Positions 15,284 to 24,576 are shown, numbered from the stretch's first letter. The stretch is DNA of 40,945 nt from Robertmurraya sp. (GCA_025451895.1 JANWJP010000081.1:1-40945), one strand, 5' to 3'. Notes: generated by a model not told the origin, from the sequence alone. Program-made: numbers and translations.

Positions 15284-16450
15284 ATGCAAAGTGTGAGTGA
15301 GGTAAATAAAGGTTATTTTGGAGAATTTGGAGGAAGTTATGTTCCTGAGGAACTCCAAAAAGTATTGGATTATATTGAAGAAAATTTCCTGAAATACAAA
15401 GATGATCCGCAATTTATTGAAGAATATAAATATTATATGAAGGAATATGTAGGTCGGGAAACACCGTTAACCTTTGCCAAAAATCTTACTGAAAAACTGG
15501 GCGGGGCAAAAATCTATCTTAAAAGAGAAGATTTGAATCATACCGGAGCCCATAAGATTAATAATGTTGTCGGACAAATTTTATTGGCAAAAAGAATGGG
15601 CGCCAAAAGAATCATTGCTGAAACAGGCGCCGGACAGCATGGTGTAGCAACTGCAACAGCTTGTGCCATGTTCGGCATGGAATGTGTCATTTACATGGGA
15701 AAAGAAGATACTGAGCGCCAGGCACTGAATGTGTTCCGCATGGAATTGCTGGGTGCTAAGGTAGTTCCCGTCGATAAAGGCCAGGGCCGCCTGAAAGAAG
15801 CCGTTGATGAAGCTCTGAATGATTTAATTGCAAACTATAAAAATACCTTTTATCTAATCGGTTCAGCAGTAGGACCGCATCCATATCCGAGTATGGTAAA
15901 ACACTTCCAGGCAATTATCAGTGAAGAATCAAAACGGCAAATTCTTGAAAAGGAAGGCAAACTTCCAACAGCCGTTATTGCATGTGTCGGCGGCGGAAGC
16001 AACGCCATCGGTTCCTTTGCAAATTACATTGACGAAAAGGATGTCCGTTTAATCGGGGTTGAACCGGCAGAGGCACCTACACTGACTGAGGGAGTGCCGG
16101 CTGTTCTCCACGGTTATAAATGTTTCACTCTCCTTGATGAAAAAGGAGAACCAATGCCGACATATTCCATCGCTGCGGGCCTGGATTATCCCGGTGTCGG
16201 TCCGGAACACAGTTTCTTGAAAGACAGCGGGCGGGCAGAATACGTTACTGTTTCTGCCAAGGATGCGCTGGAAGCATTCCAAACTTTGAGCAAAACAGAA
16301 GGGATTATTCCTGCATTGGAAAGTTCCCATGCGGTTGCCCACGCTATTAAAATTGCGGGACAGATGTCCAAGGATGATATTTTGATCGTTAATGTGTCCG
16401 GACGCGGAGACAAGGATGTTGAACAAGTCTTTAAAATGTTTAATAAATAA
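15284..16450 (+). CDS. trpB: Tryptophan synthase beta chain (orphan gene)
   Basis: The PLP-dependent beta subunit condenses indole with L-serine to make tryptophan, normally in an alpha2-beta2 complex. Counting from the ATG at 15284, the PLP lysine is in HTGAHKINN (about residue 91) and the catalytic glutamate in ETGAGQHG (about residue 113), 22 residues apart as in Salmonella TrpB. The phosphate loop [10 protein letters not shown] and the C-terminal SGRGDKD are present. The length of 388 residues fits the TrpB1 type. A GTG at 15281 is an equally placed start; GAGAGGAG is the ribosome binding site. No trpA or other trp gene is adjacent, so it is either a displaced trp gene or a second indole-salvaging copy. 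Confidence 0.92.
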   Translation: MQSVSEVNKGYFGEFGGSYVPEELQKVLDYIEENFLKYKDDPQFIEEYKYYMKEYVGRETPLTFAKNLTEKLGGAKIYLKREDLNHTGAHKINNVVGQILLAKRMGAKRIIAETGAGQHGVATATACAMFGMECVIYMGKEDTERQALNVFRMELLGAKVVPVDKGQGRLKEAVDEALNDLIANYKNTFYLIGSAVGPHPYPSMVKHFQAIISEESKRQILEKEGKLPTAVIACVGGGSNAIGSFANYIDEKDVRLIGVEPAEAPTLTEGVPAVLHGYKCFTLLDEKGEPMPTYSIAAGLDYPGVGPEHSFLKDSGRAEYVTVSAKDALEAFQTLSKTEGIIPALESSHAVAHAIKIAGQMSKDDILIVNVSGRGDKDVEQVFKMFNK

Positions 16451-16462
16451 ATAGTGTTATAA

Positions 16463-16490
16463 AACGCCTGACGGTGGTCGGGCGTTTTTT
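16463..16490 (+). terminator. Intrinsic terminator after trpB
   Basis: AACGCCTGAC (16463-16472) pairs with GTCGGGCGTT (16477-16486) with one G-T pair and a 4-base loop, then a T6 tract. Confidence 0.9.
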
Positions 16491-16790
16491 GATCCAATCC
16501 GGAAATCTGCCGGAAATATTCCGGACGTGGCGGACGGCTTGGGTTTTCGACCGGTCATAAGCGTATGTCCATTTTTTTAAAAAAAAAGACAAAATGTATG
16601 GCTGTGAGTCATTTATGATTATTTTTCGTTAATGAATGGTCAAAAACGGAAAAAATTTTGGGGATTTGGCGGGAGTGGGGGCTTAGAAGGCGGTGGAAGG
16701 GGATGAATGGGGCCGGAATTCCCTTGAAATCTGCTGATTTGGATATATTTGTATGTAACATGGGTGAGAGGGGAGTGACATAAATCAACA

Positions 16791-16901
16791 TATCGGCGAA
16801 AACCGGCGGGATATCGGCGAAATTTTGGATTTATCGGCGAATTTTTAAATATATCGGCGAAAATTGCGTTATATCGGCGAAAATTCAATTTTATCGGCGA
16901 A
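16791..16901. repeat. Six tandem TATCGGCGAA repeats with a 20-bp period
   Basis: The 10-base core TATCGGCGAA occurs without a mismatch at 16791, 16812, 16832, 16852, 16872 and 16892. The spacing is 21, then 20 four times. The 10 bases between cores vary in sequence and are mostly A/T. A decayed set of the same unit lies at 5881-5951. The period equals about two helical turns, so all cores face the same side of the DNA. The function is unknown. Confidence 0.9.
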
Positions 16902-16916
16902 ACGCTGCAAGCAAGC

Positions 16917-16955
16917 AAAAAAGGGGCTCCCAAAATACCGGATGGACAGCCCCTT
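16917..16955 (-). terminator. Terminator for the metallophosphoesterase gene
   Basis: AAGGGGCT (16921-16928) pairs with AGCCCCTT (16948-16955). The A6 run at 16917-16922 provides the minus-strand T tract. Confidence 0.8.
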
Positions 16956-16984
16956 ATATGTATTGATAAACGTTCTGTCAGGCA

Positions 16985-17701
16985 TTATTGACCTGCGTTT
17001 CTCAGCAAATTGATGACAAATTCTTTATTTGGATAATCGGAGTTTTTATACTGGCTGCATACTTTCTCGACATCAAAATCAACCCGCTCAATGGAAGTGC
17101 GGAAATTGCCGGAAGTAATTTCCACGATGGCATAAGATGCCTTAGCCATACCGTCAAACGGCAAACCGACACTGCCTGTGTTAATGACCACTTTTCCATT
17201 TATGTATCTGATATACGGGGTGTGGATATGGCCGTAAACGAATATTTTTTCGTCTCCTTTCATAAGCTTTTCCAACACAGTCTGATTATCGGCATGCGGT
17301 GGCACAATTTCAAATAAGCTGTCAGGAGTGGCATGGAAACCGGAAATATCCATGGATTCAATGGTTAATTTGTATGTTTCGGGCAGGTTCAATAAATAAT
17401 CAATGTCCTTTTTATCAAGTTTGGAGACGCACCAATCCCGTTCTTTATTCATGATTTCCAGGGCGTTATCGGGAACTTCGCCTTTTTTAATGCCTCTGAT
17501 TACCCACTCGTCTGCATTTCCTTTAATGACATCTGTCTCCAGAGAACGCACCAAATCAAGTGCTCTTTTTGGTTCGGGGCCGCGAAAACAAAGGTCGCCG
17601 AGGACAATTATTTTATCGACATCTTTTGCAGAGATATCCTTCAAGACTGCTTCCAATGCAACGGCATTTCCATGAATGTCGGAAATAAATGCATATTTCA
17701 T
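16985..17701 (-). CDS. Calcineurin-like metallophosphoesterase
   Basis: The 238-residue cytoplasmic protein is a small dimetal phosphoesterase of the YfcE/MJ0936-like group. Metal-ligand motifs are in order: D8 and H10 in SDIHGN, D36 in LGDLCFRGP, N62 in KGNADEW, a histidine in GFHATP, and GHIHTP near 176, followed by the characteristic NTGSVGLPFDG. The GNHE motif is replaced by GNAD, as is common in this subgroup. The ATG at 17701 follows a GAGGTGAT site; an upstream in-frame start lacks one. Relatives hydrolyse phosphodiesters in vitro; the natural substrate is unknown. It is transcribed alone towards trpB. Confidence 0.85.
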   Translation of the reverse strand: MKYAFISDIHGNAVALEAVLKDISAKDVDKIIVLGDLCFRGPEPKRALDLVRSLETDVIKGNADEWVIRGIKKGEVPDNALEIMNKERDWCVSKLDKKDIDYLLNLPETYKLTIESMDISGFHATPDSLFEIVPPHADNQTVLEKLMKGDEKIFVYGHIHTPYIRYINGKVVINTGSVGLPFDGMAKASYAIVEITSGNFRTSIERVDFDVEKVCSQYKNSDYPNKEFVINLLRNAGQ

Positions 17702-18137
17702 GCTTATCACCTCATATATTATTGGAATTATTTTACACGAACGGGGGTGTTTTTTCAAAAAGGAAGAACGGCTTACATTTATTTTTAGTAAAACATCTAT
17801 GAGTTCCAGCCTGCAACATAGAAAGAAAAAATTTCATGAAAATATTTTATGTAAATAAATAGAAAATTTATGAAAAAGGTCAGTTTCTATTTTTGTTTTA
17901 TTCCTTTATAATTTAAATTCAAAATATTCAGTAAATTATAGACGATTAAAAGGAGGTGAAAACTTAAAACGGAAATTTGGAGAAAAAGGTCGATGAACCA
18001 ATGAAATACGGCATGTCCTTATCTGTTTCTGGGGCTGTAATTGAACTGCATCCGAAATAACCGTTGCCGGATGAGAAACTGACTTTGTTGCCTGTTTCGA
18101 ATGATTTGCAAAGAGATTGAAAAGAGGGGGAGTTTTA
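17702..18137. other. Long leader region upstream of the alanine symporter
   Basis: This region lies between divergent genes. TATAAT at 17907-17912 is a possible -10. A very strong AAAAGGAGGTGA ribosome binding site lies at 17948-17959, but the GTG at 17956 inside it gives only three codons before a stop. The same frame then reopens as a 27-codon frame from TTG 17977 (ATG 18001) to 18060 without its own good site. No riboswitch I know is recognisable. The leader would be about 220 bases long. Confidence 0.5.
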
Positions 18138-19649
18138 TTGGATTATTCTCTGAAGTGGCTGAATGATTTGATTGACTGGCTTAATTCATTGATTTGGAGT
18201 CCGGCTCTGGTATTTTTATGCCTGGCTGTCGGATTATTCTATTCTGTCGCTACAAGGTTTCTTCAGGTGCGGCATCTAAAAGAGATGGTCAGGCTGATGT
18301 TTAGCAGAAAGTCATCACAAGCGGGAATTTCCTCATTTCAGGCATTGAATGTTGCTTTGGCCGGACGGGTCGGTGTCGGGAATATTGCCGGAGTGGCCAC
18401 CGCCATTGCTTTTGGCGGTCCGGGAGCGGTCTTCTGGATGTGGGCCGTCGCTTTTCTCGGTGCCGGAACGGCATTTGTGGAGGCCGCTTTGGGTCAGGTC
18501 TACAAGGAAAAACTGGACGGCCAATTCCGGGGCGGGCCTGCCTATTATATTGAAAAAGGTTTGAAAATGAAGTGGTATGCCGTATTGTTTGCCGCTGTTA
18601 CGGTTGTGGCAACAGGCGCGCTGCTTCCAGGTGTGCAGGCGAACAGCATTGTATCAAGCATTGAAAACGCTTTTGGCATTAATCCCTATCTGAGCGGGGG
18701 AGTCATCGCTGCAGTACTTGCTTTTATCATTTTTGGCGGTTTAAAGAGAATTGCCCGTGTGGCGGAGTTTGCTGTTCCTTTTATGGCGATTGGATATATT
18801 GTTGTTGCTGTAATCGTAATGATACTTAATGCTTCAGAAATTCCCGCCGTTTTTTCGCTTATTTTTAAAAGTGCCTTTGGGGCAGAGGCTGCTTTTGGAG
18901 GGATGATTGGGTCTGCGGTTATGTGGGGCGTGAAACGCGGGATCTATTCCAATGAGGCCGGTCAGGGAACGGCTCCTCATGCAGCTTCTGCGGCAGAAGT
19001 CTCTCATCCGGCAAAACAAGGTCTCGTTCAATCTTTCTCTGTTTATATTGATACGATGTTTATCTGTTCAGCCACTGCTTTTATGATTCTGGTCACCGGC
19101 ATGTACAATGTGACGCCGGAAGGGAAAGAGCCTATTGTTACGACATTGGGGGCGATGGAGGCGGGTCCCGGCTACACGCAGGAAGCGGTAGAATCGGTGA
19201 TACCCGGGTTTGGCGCTCCATTCGTTGCTCTCGCCCTGTTCTTCTTTGCTTTTACAACCATTATGGCATACTACTATATGGCTGAAACAAATCTTGCTTA
19301 TATTAACCGCAGTAAGAGACGGATTTGGTCAGAATATCTTTTAAAAGCCGTATTTATCGGCATGATTTTTTACAGCAGCATTAAAACAGCCGGCCTCGCC
19401 TGGGCTTTGGGGGATATTGGCGTCGGCAGCATGGCCTGGTTAAATATTATTGCCATCATCTTTTTATCAAAGACAGCTTTAAGAGTTTTGAAAGATTATG
19501 AGAATCAGAAAAAACAAGGAAAGGATCCGGTTTTTAATCCCAAAGAAGCAGGGATTGCCAATGCGGATTTTTGGGAGAAGGAGTACCAGTATGAAGATTC
19601 CCGTACAGTAACCATTGCGGTTGACGGCAAACCGCTTGACAGCAACTAA
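18138..19649 (+). CDS. Sodium:alanine symporter (AGCS family)
   Basis: The 503-residue integral membrane protein imports alanine or glycine (in some members glutamine) with sodium. The AGCS family signature GGPGAVFWMWAVAFLG is present near residues 93-108, and about ten membrane helices can be traced. Other conserved blocks are ALAGRVGVGNIAGVATAIAFGG just before the signature and GVKRGIYSNEAGQGTAPHAA in the middle. I chose TTG 18138 because AGAGGGGGAG ends 6 bases upstream; the TTG at 18117 precedes that site. The C-terminal tail of about 50 residues is hydrophilic and longer than usual. A strong terminator follows. Confidence 0.9.
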   Translation: MDYSLKWLNDLIDWLNSLIWSPALVFLCLAVGLFYSVATRFLQVRHLKEMVRLMFSRKSSQAGISSFQALNVALAGRVGVGNIAGVATAIAFGGPGAVFWMWAVAFLGAGTAFVEAALGQVYKEKLDGQFRGGPAYYIEKGLKMKWYAVLFAAVTVVATGALLPGVQANSIVSSIENAFGINPYLSGGVIAAVLAFIIFGGLKRIARVAEFAVPFMAIGYIVVAVIVMILNASEIPAVFSLIFKSAFGAEAAFGGMIGSAVMWGVKRGIYSNEAGQGTAPHAASAAEVSHPAKQGLVQSFSVYIDTMFICSATAFMILVTGMYNVTPEGKEPIVTTLGAMEAGPGYTQEAVESVIPGFGAPFVALALFFFAFTTIMAYYYMAETNLAYINRSKRRIWSEYLLKAVFIGMIFYSSIKTAGLAWALGDIGVGSMAWLNIIAIIFLSKTALRVLKDYENQKKQGKDPVFNPKEAGIANADFWEKEYQYEDSRTVTIAVDGKPLDSN

Positions 19650-19663
19650 GGGTGTAAATTTTT

Positions 19664-19687
19664 GTCCCGCAAGCCGGGGCTTTTTTT
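19664..19687 (+). terminator. Intrinsic terminator after the alanine symporter
   Basis: GTCCCG (19664-19669) pairs with CGGGGC (19675-19680) around a 5-base loop, followed by T7. Confidence 0.8.
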
Positions 19688-19750
19688 CTGCAGAATAGTT
19701 TTCTGTCGTTGGCTGCAAGCAGGACCCGGTTCATGGATAGGCATGAAAAT

Positions 19751-19779
19751 TTACGAAGCATCAATTTTTGCTCTATAAT
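19751..19779 (+). promoter_or_regulatory. Possible promoter for the NRDE gene
   Basis: TATAAT at 19774-19779 with a weak TTACGA at 19751-19756 and a 17-base spacer. Confidence 0.4.
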
Positions 19780-19804
19780 CAGGGAAAAAAGGCAGGTTTT
19801 CACC

Positions 19805-20560
19805 ATGTGTTTAATCTTATTTGCATATAAAGTTCATCCGGAATATGAACTTATCGTTGCTGCGAATCGGGATGAATTTTATAAGCGGCCTGCGTCTCCT
19901 GTCGATTTTTGGCAAGATGAACCGGATATTCTCGCCGGCAGGGATCTCGAAAAAATGGGTACATGGATGGGAGTCACAAGGACGGGCCGGTTTGCAGCGT
20001 TAACGAATTACCGCAACCCGGCCGGGGACATAAGCGGCAAACGGACAAGAGGGGAAATTACGACAGGGGCATTGACGCATAAAGGCAGCATGCTTGACTA
20101 TTTAAATCAGCTGGCGCAAAAGGATCATTTATATACCGGTTATAATCTTCTTGCCGGAGATATTGACCGGCTGTATTATTATTCCAATATAACCGGCAGC
20201 ATTCAAATGCTTGCTCCCGGAATATACGGGCTGAGCAATGCCTTATTAAATACGGAATGGCCCAAGGTGCAAACGGGAAAAAAAGGTTTGCAAAAAATTC
20301 TTGCCGGCCGGTCCCGGGATTTAGCAGAATCGCTTTTTGATTTATTGCGTGTTGATGAGCAGGCGCCCGATCATCTGCTGCCGAAAACGGGAGTATCGCT
20401 GGAGTGGGAACGGGTTCTTTCGCCGATTTTTATTAAAAGCGATGTTTATGGTACAAGGAGTTCCACTGTTTTGCTCATGTCCGGGCAATCGCTCTATTTG
20501 CAGGAACGCACCTTTACCGGGGACGGTGTCATCAAAAGAGAGTTTTCGCTAAACTTGTAA
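19805..20560 (+). CDS. NRDE-domain (TANGO2-like) protein
   Basis: The 251-residue protein is a bacterial member of the NRDE/TANGO2 family. The sequence begins MCLILFAY, placing a cysteine at position 2 as in the family, and the name-giving NRDE motif is at residues 21-24. Further family blocks are the LAGRDLEKMGTWMGVTRTGRFAALTNYRNP segment and a C-terminal GTRSSTVLLM strand. The fold is thought to be Ntn-hydrolase-like, and eukaryotic TANGO2 is linked to heme or lipid handling, but the bacterial role is unknown. The ATG at 19805 is preferred over upstream starts because the family always begins at this methionine-cysteine. The ribosome binding site is modest. Confidence 0.85.
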   Translation: MCLILFAYKVHPEYELIVAANRDEFYKRPASPVDFWQDEPDILAGRDLEKMGTWMGVTRTGRFAALTNYRNPAGDISGKRTRGEITTGALTHKGSMLDYLNQLAQKDHLYTGYNLLAGDIDRLYYYSNITGSIQMLAPGIYGLSNALLNTEWPKVQTGKKGLQKILAGRSRDLAESLFDLLRVDEQAPDHLLPKTGVSLEWERVLSPIFIKSDVYGTRSSTVLLMSGQSLYLQERTFTGDGVIKREFSLNL

Positions 20561-20707
20561 GATGGAAAACAGCGGTTTGACAGACAGAATTTTTTGGGAT
20601 TTGCCAGAATAAAGGAACTCTTACCATTTCTTTCACAATATTGCAATTTATCTTCCAAAAAATCAGATAAAATGAAGATAGACAAGAATTTTTTGGAGGG
20701 GAAAATT

Positions 20708-22366
20708 GTGCTGACATTGCAGGAAATTCTCGAAAAAAATGCTGAGGATTACAGGCTGTTTTCCAATTATGATGTTTACGAGCTTTCGATCTTTTCAGTT
20801 TCCCTGTCTTTAAATCCTGTGGCAGCCGATCAACCGGACTCTCCTTTTCAAGAGCCTGAAGAGAATTTCTTGAGGGGACATGCTGAAATCAGCGAAGCCT
20901 CCAAGTTTTTAAAGAGCCGGAAGCACAATGAATCCAGCCGGTATTCTGAAGTGCTACTATTGACAACCCGGTCCATGGATGAATGTCTGTTAAACAGACT
21001 AAAAGAATTTAAGAGTCAAATGGCGGATCAAACGATTGTCCTTTTGCAGACTAAACTGAGTGAAGAAGATTTGTATTTGCGCCTTTTAATAAGAATCAGC
21101 GAAGAGAACCGGCAAACGAAGGCGCTTATAAGCAATGATTATTTTCTGTTAACCGATTTATTAATTAAAGATGCGAGTATCAGGGAGATAGAAAAGGCAG
21201 CCCGCGACATACTCGGGAATCCGATGATTATTACGGATGACAGTTATAAAGTGCTTGCTTATTCGCAAGGAATTGATATTACAGACCCGATTTGGTCGAT
21301 TATTGTCAGCAACACATACTGTCCCAGCAATCTTGTCAAATTGACCGACTATAATCAGTTTTGGAAACGGCTTAAATCTTCACGGCGGCCCTTATTTGTC
21401 GACAGTGATCATTTTTCACCATATATTCGCAGGGCAGTGGCGGAAATACGCTCAAACGGAAAGACAAAAGGGTACATTGCCCTTTTGGAAAAAAATAAGA
21501 CAATTACCGGGCGGGATCTGTTTGTTTTGCAAATGGTTGCCGACTTAATCGGAATCCGGTTGAAGCAAATGGATGATATCCTGAAAGCCAAAGGACAAAT
21601 GGAGCGGGAATTCTTAAATGACCTGTTTCAAGGCACGATGAAAAGCGAAAAAATGGCGGTAAACAGGGCCCAATCGCTGGGCTGGAAAATTTGCGGCCAC
21701 TACCTGGCCATGTGTGTATCTAATAACAGGACAAATACTTCAACCTCCAATAAGGTTTTTTTAAAACTTCAACAAGCTCTTCTCACCCGATTTCCTTTAT
21801 GTGTATTCAGTTCCAACAGTGGCATGGCCTGTTTTGTTTTGGGCAGCGACGGGGCCGGGAAATTGCAGCTTTCTTCGTTTGTTGAACTGGAAAAGTTTCT
21901 AAAGAAGGAAAACCTGGTTTGTTATGCCGGTTTGCCTTGTCAAACATTAACGGGAATTCCGGACAGTTACTCACAGGCGATTAACAGTTTTAAAGTGATG
22001 GAAATGTTTGGTGAGGCTTATGATAACAAATCTGTATATTCATACAGCGAAACAGCCGTTTTTCTTTTTCTCAGCCGCCTTTCTCCTACAAAAGAGGAAC
22101 AAACTACATTAATAAGCGGGGCGCTCCGAAAGTTGCTGGAGACCGATAAGACTGAAGGAACAGAATATGTACCGACATTGAGGCATTTTTTCTTAAACAA
22201 CCAAAATGTTGCCGCCACGGCTGATTCTATGTATTTGCACAGAAATACCATTAATTATCGGCTGCAAAAGATAAAGGAACTTCTTGACGAGGATTTTGAT
22301 CATCCCGCTGTGAGGCTTCATTTTCAACTGTCGCTTATTCTCTTTGATATGGGATTGTTGGATTAG
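20708..22366 (+). CDS. PucR/CdaR-family transcriptional regulator
   Basis: The 552-residue regulator has the PucR layout: an N-terminal PucR-type sensory region (about 1-130), a middle GGDEF-like/CdaR region (about 290-420) and a C-terminal helix-turn-helix of the HTH_30 type, visible as NVAATADSMYLHRNTINYRLQKIKELL near residues 500-527. Such proteins usually activate catabolic genes in response to a substrate. The GTG at 20708 is preceded by GGAGGGG at the right distance; the frame upstream is open but lacks a site. It lies 166 bases before the FAD/Fe-S oxidoreductase on the same strand, which is its most likely target. The effector is unknown. Confidence 0.85.
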   Translation: MLTLQEILEKNAEDYRLFSNYDVYELSIFSVSLSLNPVAADQPDSPFQEPEENFLRGHAEISEASKFLKSRKHNESSRYSEVLLLTTRSMDECLLNRLKEFKSQMADQTIVLLQTKLSEEDLYLRLLIRISEENRQTKALISNDYFLLTDLLIKDASIREIEKAARDILGNPMIITDDSYKVLAYSQGIDITDPIWSIIVSNTYCPSNLVKLTDYNQFWKRLKSSRRPLFVDSDHFSPYIRRAVAEIRSNGKTKGYIALLEKNKTITGRDLFVLQMVADLIGIRLKQMDDILKAKGQMEREFLNDLFQGTMKSEKMAVNRAQSLGWKICGHYLAMCVSNNRTNTSTSNKVFLKLQQALLTRFPLCVFSSNSGMACFVLGSDGAGKLQLSSFVELEKFLKKENLVCYAGLPCQTLTGIPDSYSQAINSFKVMEMFGEAYDNKSVYSYSETAVFLFLSRLSPTKEEQTTLISGALRKLLETDKTEGTEYVPTLRHFFLNNQNVAATADSMYLHRNTINYRLQKIKELLDEDFDHPAVRLHFQLSLILFDMGLLD

Positions 22367-22532
22367 ACATGTATTTTTAAATGATGATGAGGGAATTTTC
22401 AGAATCTTTTTGCCACCTTTGGTCAAATGCACAAAGAATCCAGCGATTATTTTTTAACACTCTTCTTTGTGAATCTTTTAACATAATGAATAGAAGGCAT
22501 TTTGTTAAAAACTTCAAAGGAGTGTTGAGAAG

Positions 22533-24539
22533 ATGGGCTTCGAAAAAATTCTTCAACCGGGAAAAATCGGAAAGATGGAATTAAGAAACCGTCTGATTAT
22601 GCCTGCCATGGGAACAAATCTTGCAGCGTCCGACGGTACAGTATCAGATGTCATTGTTAACTATTATGCGCGGCGGGCGAGCGGCGGTGTAGGTTTGATT
22701 ATTACCGAAGTAGTCAGTCCTGATCCGTTGGGATGTTGTATTCCGGGAGAACTTGAACTCTCATCAAATGCATTTATGCCCGGTTTGAGCCGGATTCCTC
22801 ATGCTGTTCATGCAGGCGGAGCAAAGGTTTGCCTGCAATTGGCTCATGCAGGATGCTTTGCCAGTCATCATGTCACTGGCCAGCAGCCTGTTTCCCCTTC
22901 AGGTGTCGGCACCTACCAACTTCCAGACGATACACCAAGAGAAATGACCATCGAAGAAATTAAAGATTTGATAAAAAAATACGGCCTGGCAGCCCAGAGA
23001 GCAAGATCGTGCGGCTACGATGCCATTGAGCTTCACGGGGCCCACGGTTATATGCCGTTGCAATTCTTGTCACCGTATACAAACCGCAGAACAGATGAAT
23101 ATGGAGGAAGCCTGGAAAACCGCGCCCGCTTTGCTCTTGAAACGATCCGCTCGATCAAAGAGCATGCCGGGGAAGACTTCCCGCTTATCTATCGTCTGTC
23201 CGGAGAAGAATATGTTCCAAACGGCCTGACGCTTGAAGATGCTTGCACTTTTGCCAAATGGGCCGAAGAAGCAGGGGCAGACGCCATTCATGTCAGTGCC
23301 GGAACCTGGGATTCAAGACTTGAAAAATACTTTGATGTTATGGCCGGAAAAGCTTCCGCTAAAGGAGAAGATTTGTCAAAAGGCGTGGCAACTTCTGTAT
23401 GGGTGCAGCCCAACTATACACCGAGAGGAACCCTGTTGCATCTTGCCGCAGAAGTGAAAAAGCATGTGAGTGTACCGGTCATTGCCGTCGGAAGCCTGAC
23501 GCCGGAAATGGCTGAGGAAACATTAAGAAAAGGCGAAGCCGATTTTGTTGCCCTTGGCAGACAAATTATCGCCGACCCCGATTTTCCGAATAAGCTTAAA
23601 GCCGGCCAACCGGAAAAAATTGTCCGCTGCCTGCGTTGTAATGAATGCCTGGGCGAAGTGATGAAAAGCAATGGCATCTCTTGTTCGGTTAATCCTGAAG
23701 CGGGGAAAGAGTATGAACCTTGGGGAACGCTTTTACCTGCAACCTCCAAAAAGAAAGTGGCCGTTATCGGATCCGGACCGGCAGGCATGCAGGCTGTAAT
23801 TACGGCAACAGAAAGAGGACATGATGTGACCCTCTTTGAAAAGGAAGATCGCCTGGGCGGAAACCTTTATTATGTTGCACTGCCTGATTTTAAGAGTGAT
23901 TTCCGCGCTTATCAGGATTATTTAATTCATGCGGTGGAGAACAGCGGTGCCAAGATTCATAAAGGAACGGAGGCTACGGCTGAACTGATTAAAGCCGGCG
24001 GTTTTGATGCGGTGATTGTGGCTACAGGAGCAACCAGCTTCAAACCGGATTTGAATGGTGCGGACGATGACACCATTTATGATCCGCTCGAAGTATTGGA
24101 CGGTAAAATTCCGGAGGGAGACCGTATTATTGTTGGCGGTGCCGGCTTGTGCGGGTGCGAGGTTGCCATGTTCCTGGCGGAGAAAGGCAAGAAAGTTACC
24201 ATGGTGGATATGATTTCGGAACCTGCGCCGGATATGCCGATTTACAGCCGCTGGGTGTTAAACTCCAGAATGGCAGAACTTGAAATTGCTTTTAAAGGCA
24301 ATTTTGAAATTACAAAACTGACGGGTAAATCCGTAACCGGCAAAAAGGACGGCGAAGAAATCACCTTAGAAGCCGATGCAGTAGTATGCGCACTCGGATT
24401 AAAACCGAGAAAAGCCCTCACCGAAGAGCTGCGTGAATCGTTACCGGGCATTGATATTATTCCGGTCGGAGATACAAATGAACCGCGTAAAATCATCCAG
24501 GCAGTCCATGAAGGCCACCATGCCGCAAGGAGACTATAA
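22533..24539 (+). CDS. FMN/4Fe-4S/FAD oxidoreductase (2,4-dienoyl-CoA reductase or enoate reductase type)
   Basis: The 668-residue enzyme has three parts. Residues 1-345 form an old-yellow-enzyme FMN barrel with HGAHGYMPLQFLSPYTNRRTDEYGG near 167-191. Cysteines C366, C369, C372 and C384 follow, with spacing like the 4Fe-4S site of trimethylamine dehydrogenase. The C-terminal half binds FAD and NAD(P)H: GSGPAG at 413-418 and a second glycine-rich fold GGAGLCG near 533. Relatives reduce 2,4-dienoyl-CoA, enoates or bile-acid enones, or demethylate amines; the substrate here is open. The ATG follows AAAGGAG. The neighbouring PucR-type gene suggests substrate-induced expression, and a perfect hairpin ends the unit. 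Confidence 0.87.
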   Translation: MGFEKILQPGKIGKMELRNRLIMPAMGTNLAASDGTVSDVIVNYYARRASGGVGLIITEVVSPDPLGCCIPGELELSSNAFMPGLSRIPHAVHAGGAKVCLQLAHAGCFASHHVTGQQPVSPSGVGTYQLPDDTPREMTIEEIKDLIKKYGLAAQRARSCGYDAIELHGAHGYMPLQFLSPYTNRRTDEYGGSLENRARFALETIRSIKEHAGEDFPLIYRLSGEEYVPNGLTLEDACTFAKWAEEAGADAIHVSAGTWDSRLEKYFDVMAGKASAKGEDLSKGVATSVWVQPNYTPRGTLLHLAAEVKKHVSVPVIAVGSLTPEMAEETLRKGEADFVALGRQIIADPDFPNKLKAGQPEKIVRCLRCNECLGEVMKSNGISCSVNPEAGKEYEPWGTLLPATSKKKVAVIGSGPAGMQAVITATERGHDVTLFEKEDRLGGNLYYVALPDFKSDFRAYQDYLIHAVENSGAKIHKGTEATAELIKAGGFDAVIVATGATSFKPDLNGADDDTIYDPLEVLDGKIPEGDRIIVGGAGLCGCEVAMFLAEKGKKVTMVDMISEPAPDMPIYSRWVLNSRMAELEIAFKGNFEITKLTGKSVTGKKDGEEITLEADAVVCALGLKPRKALTEELRESLPGIDIIPVGDTNEPRKIIQAVHEGHHAARRL

Positions 24540-24576
24540 TAAGTTGTTAATCTGAAAAAAAGCACTTTAGGAACAG

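Larger units (their letters stand above)
16491..16984. other. Intergenic region between trpB and the metallophosphoesterase
   Basis: About 490 bases between two convergent genes, with no gene seen. It contains a purine-rich, G-heavy stretch (about 16660-16780), the six-copy 20-bp-period repeat array (16791-16901) and the minus-strand terminator (16917-16955). Confidence 0.65.

Noticed and set aside
16791-16901. CRISPR array
   Set aside because: The repeat core is only 10 bases with 10-base spacers, far too short, and no cas genes are present.
17913-18137. Glycine or other known riboswitch ahead of the alanine symporter
   Set aside because: AGCS genes are often preceded by glycine riboswitches, but I could not find the conserved glycine aptamer segments in this leader.
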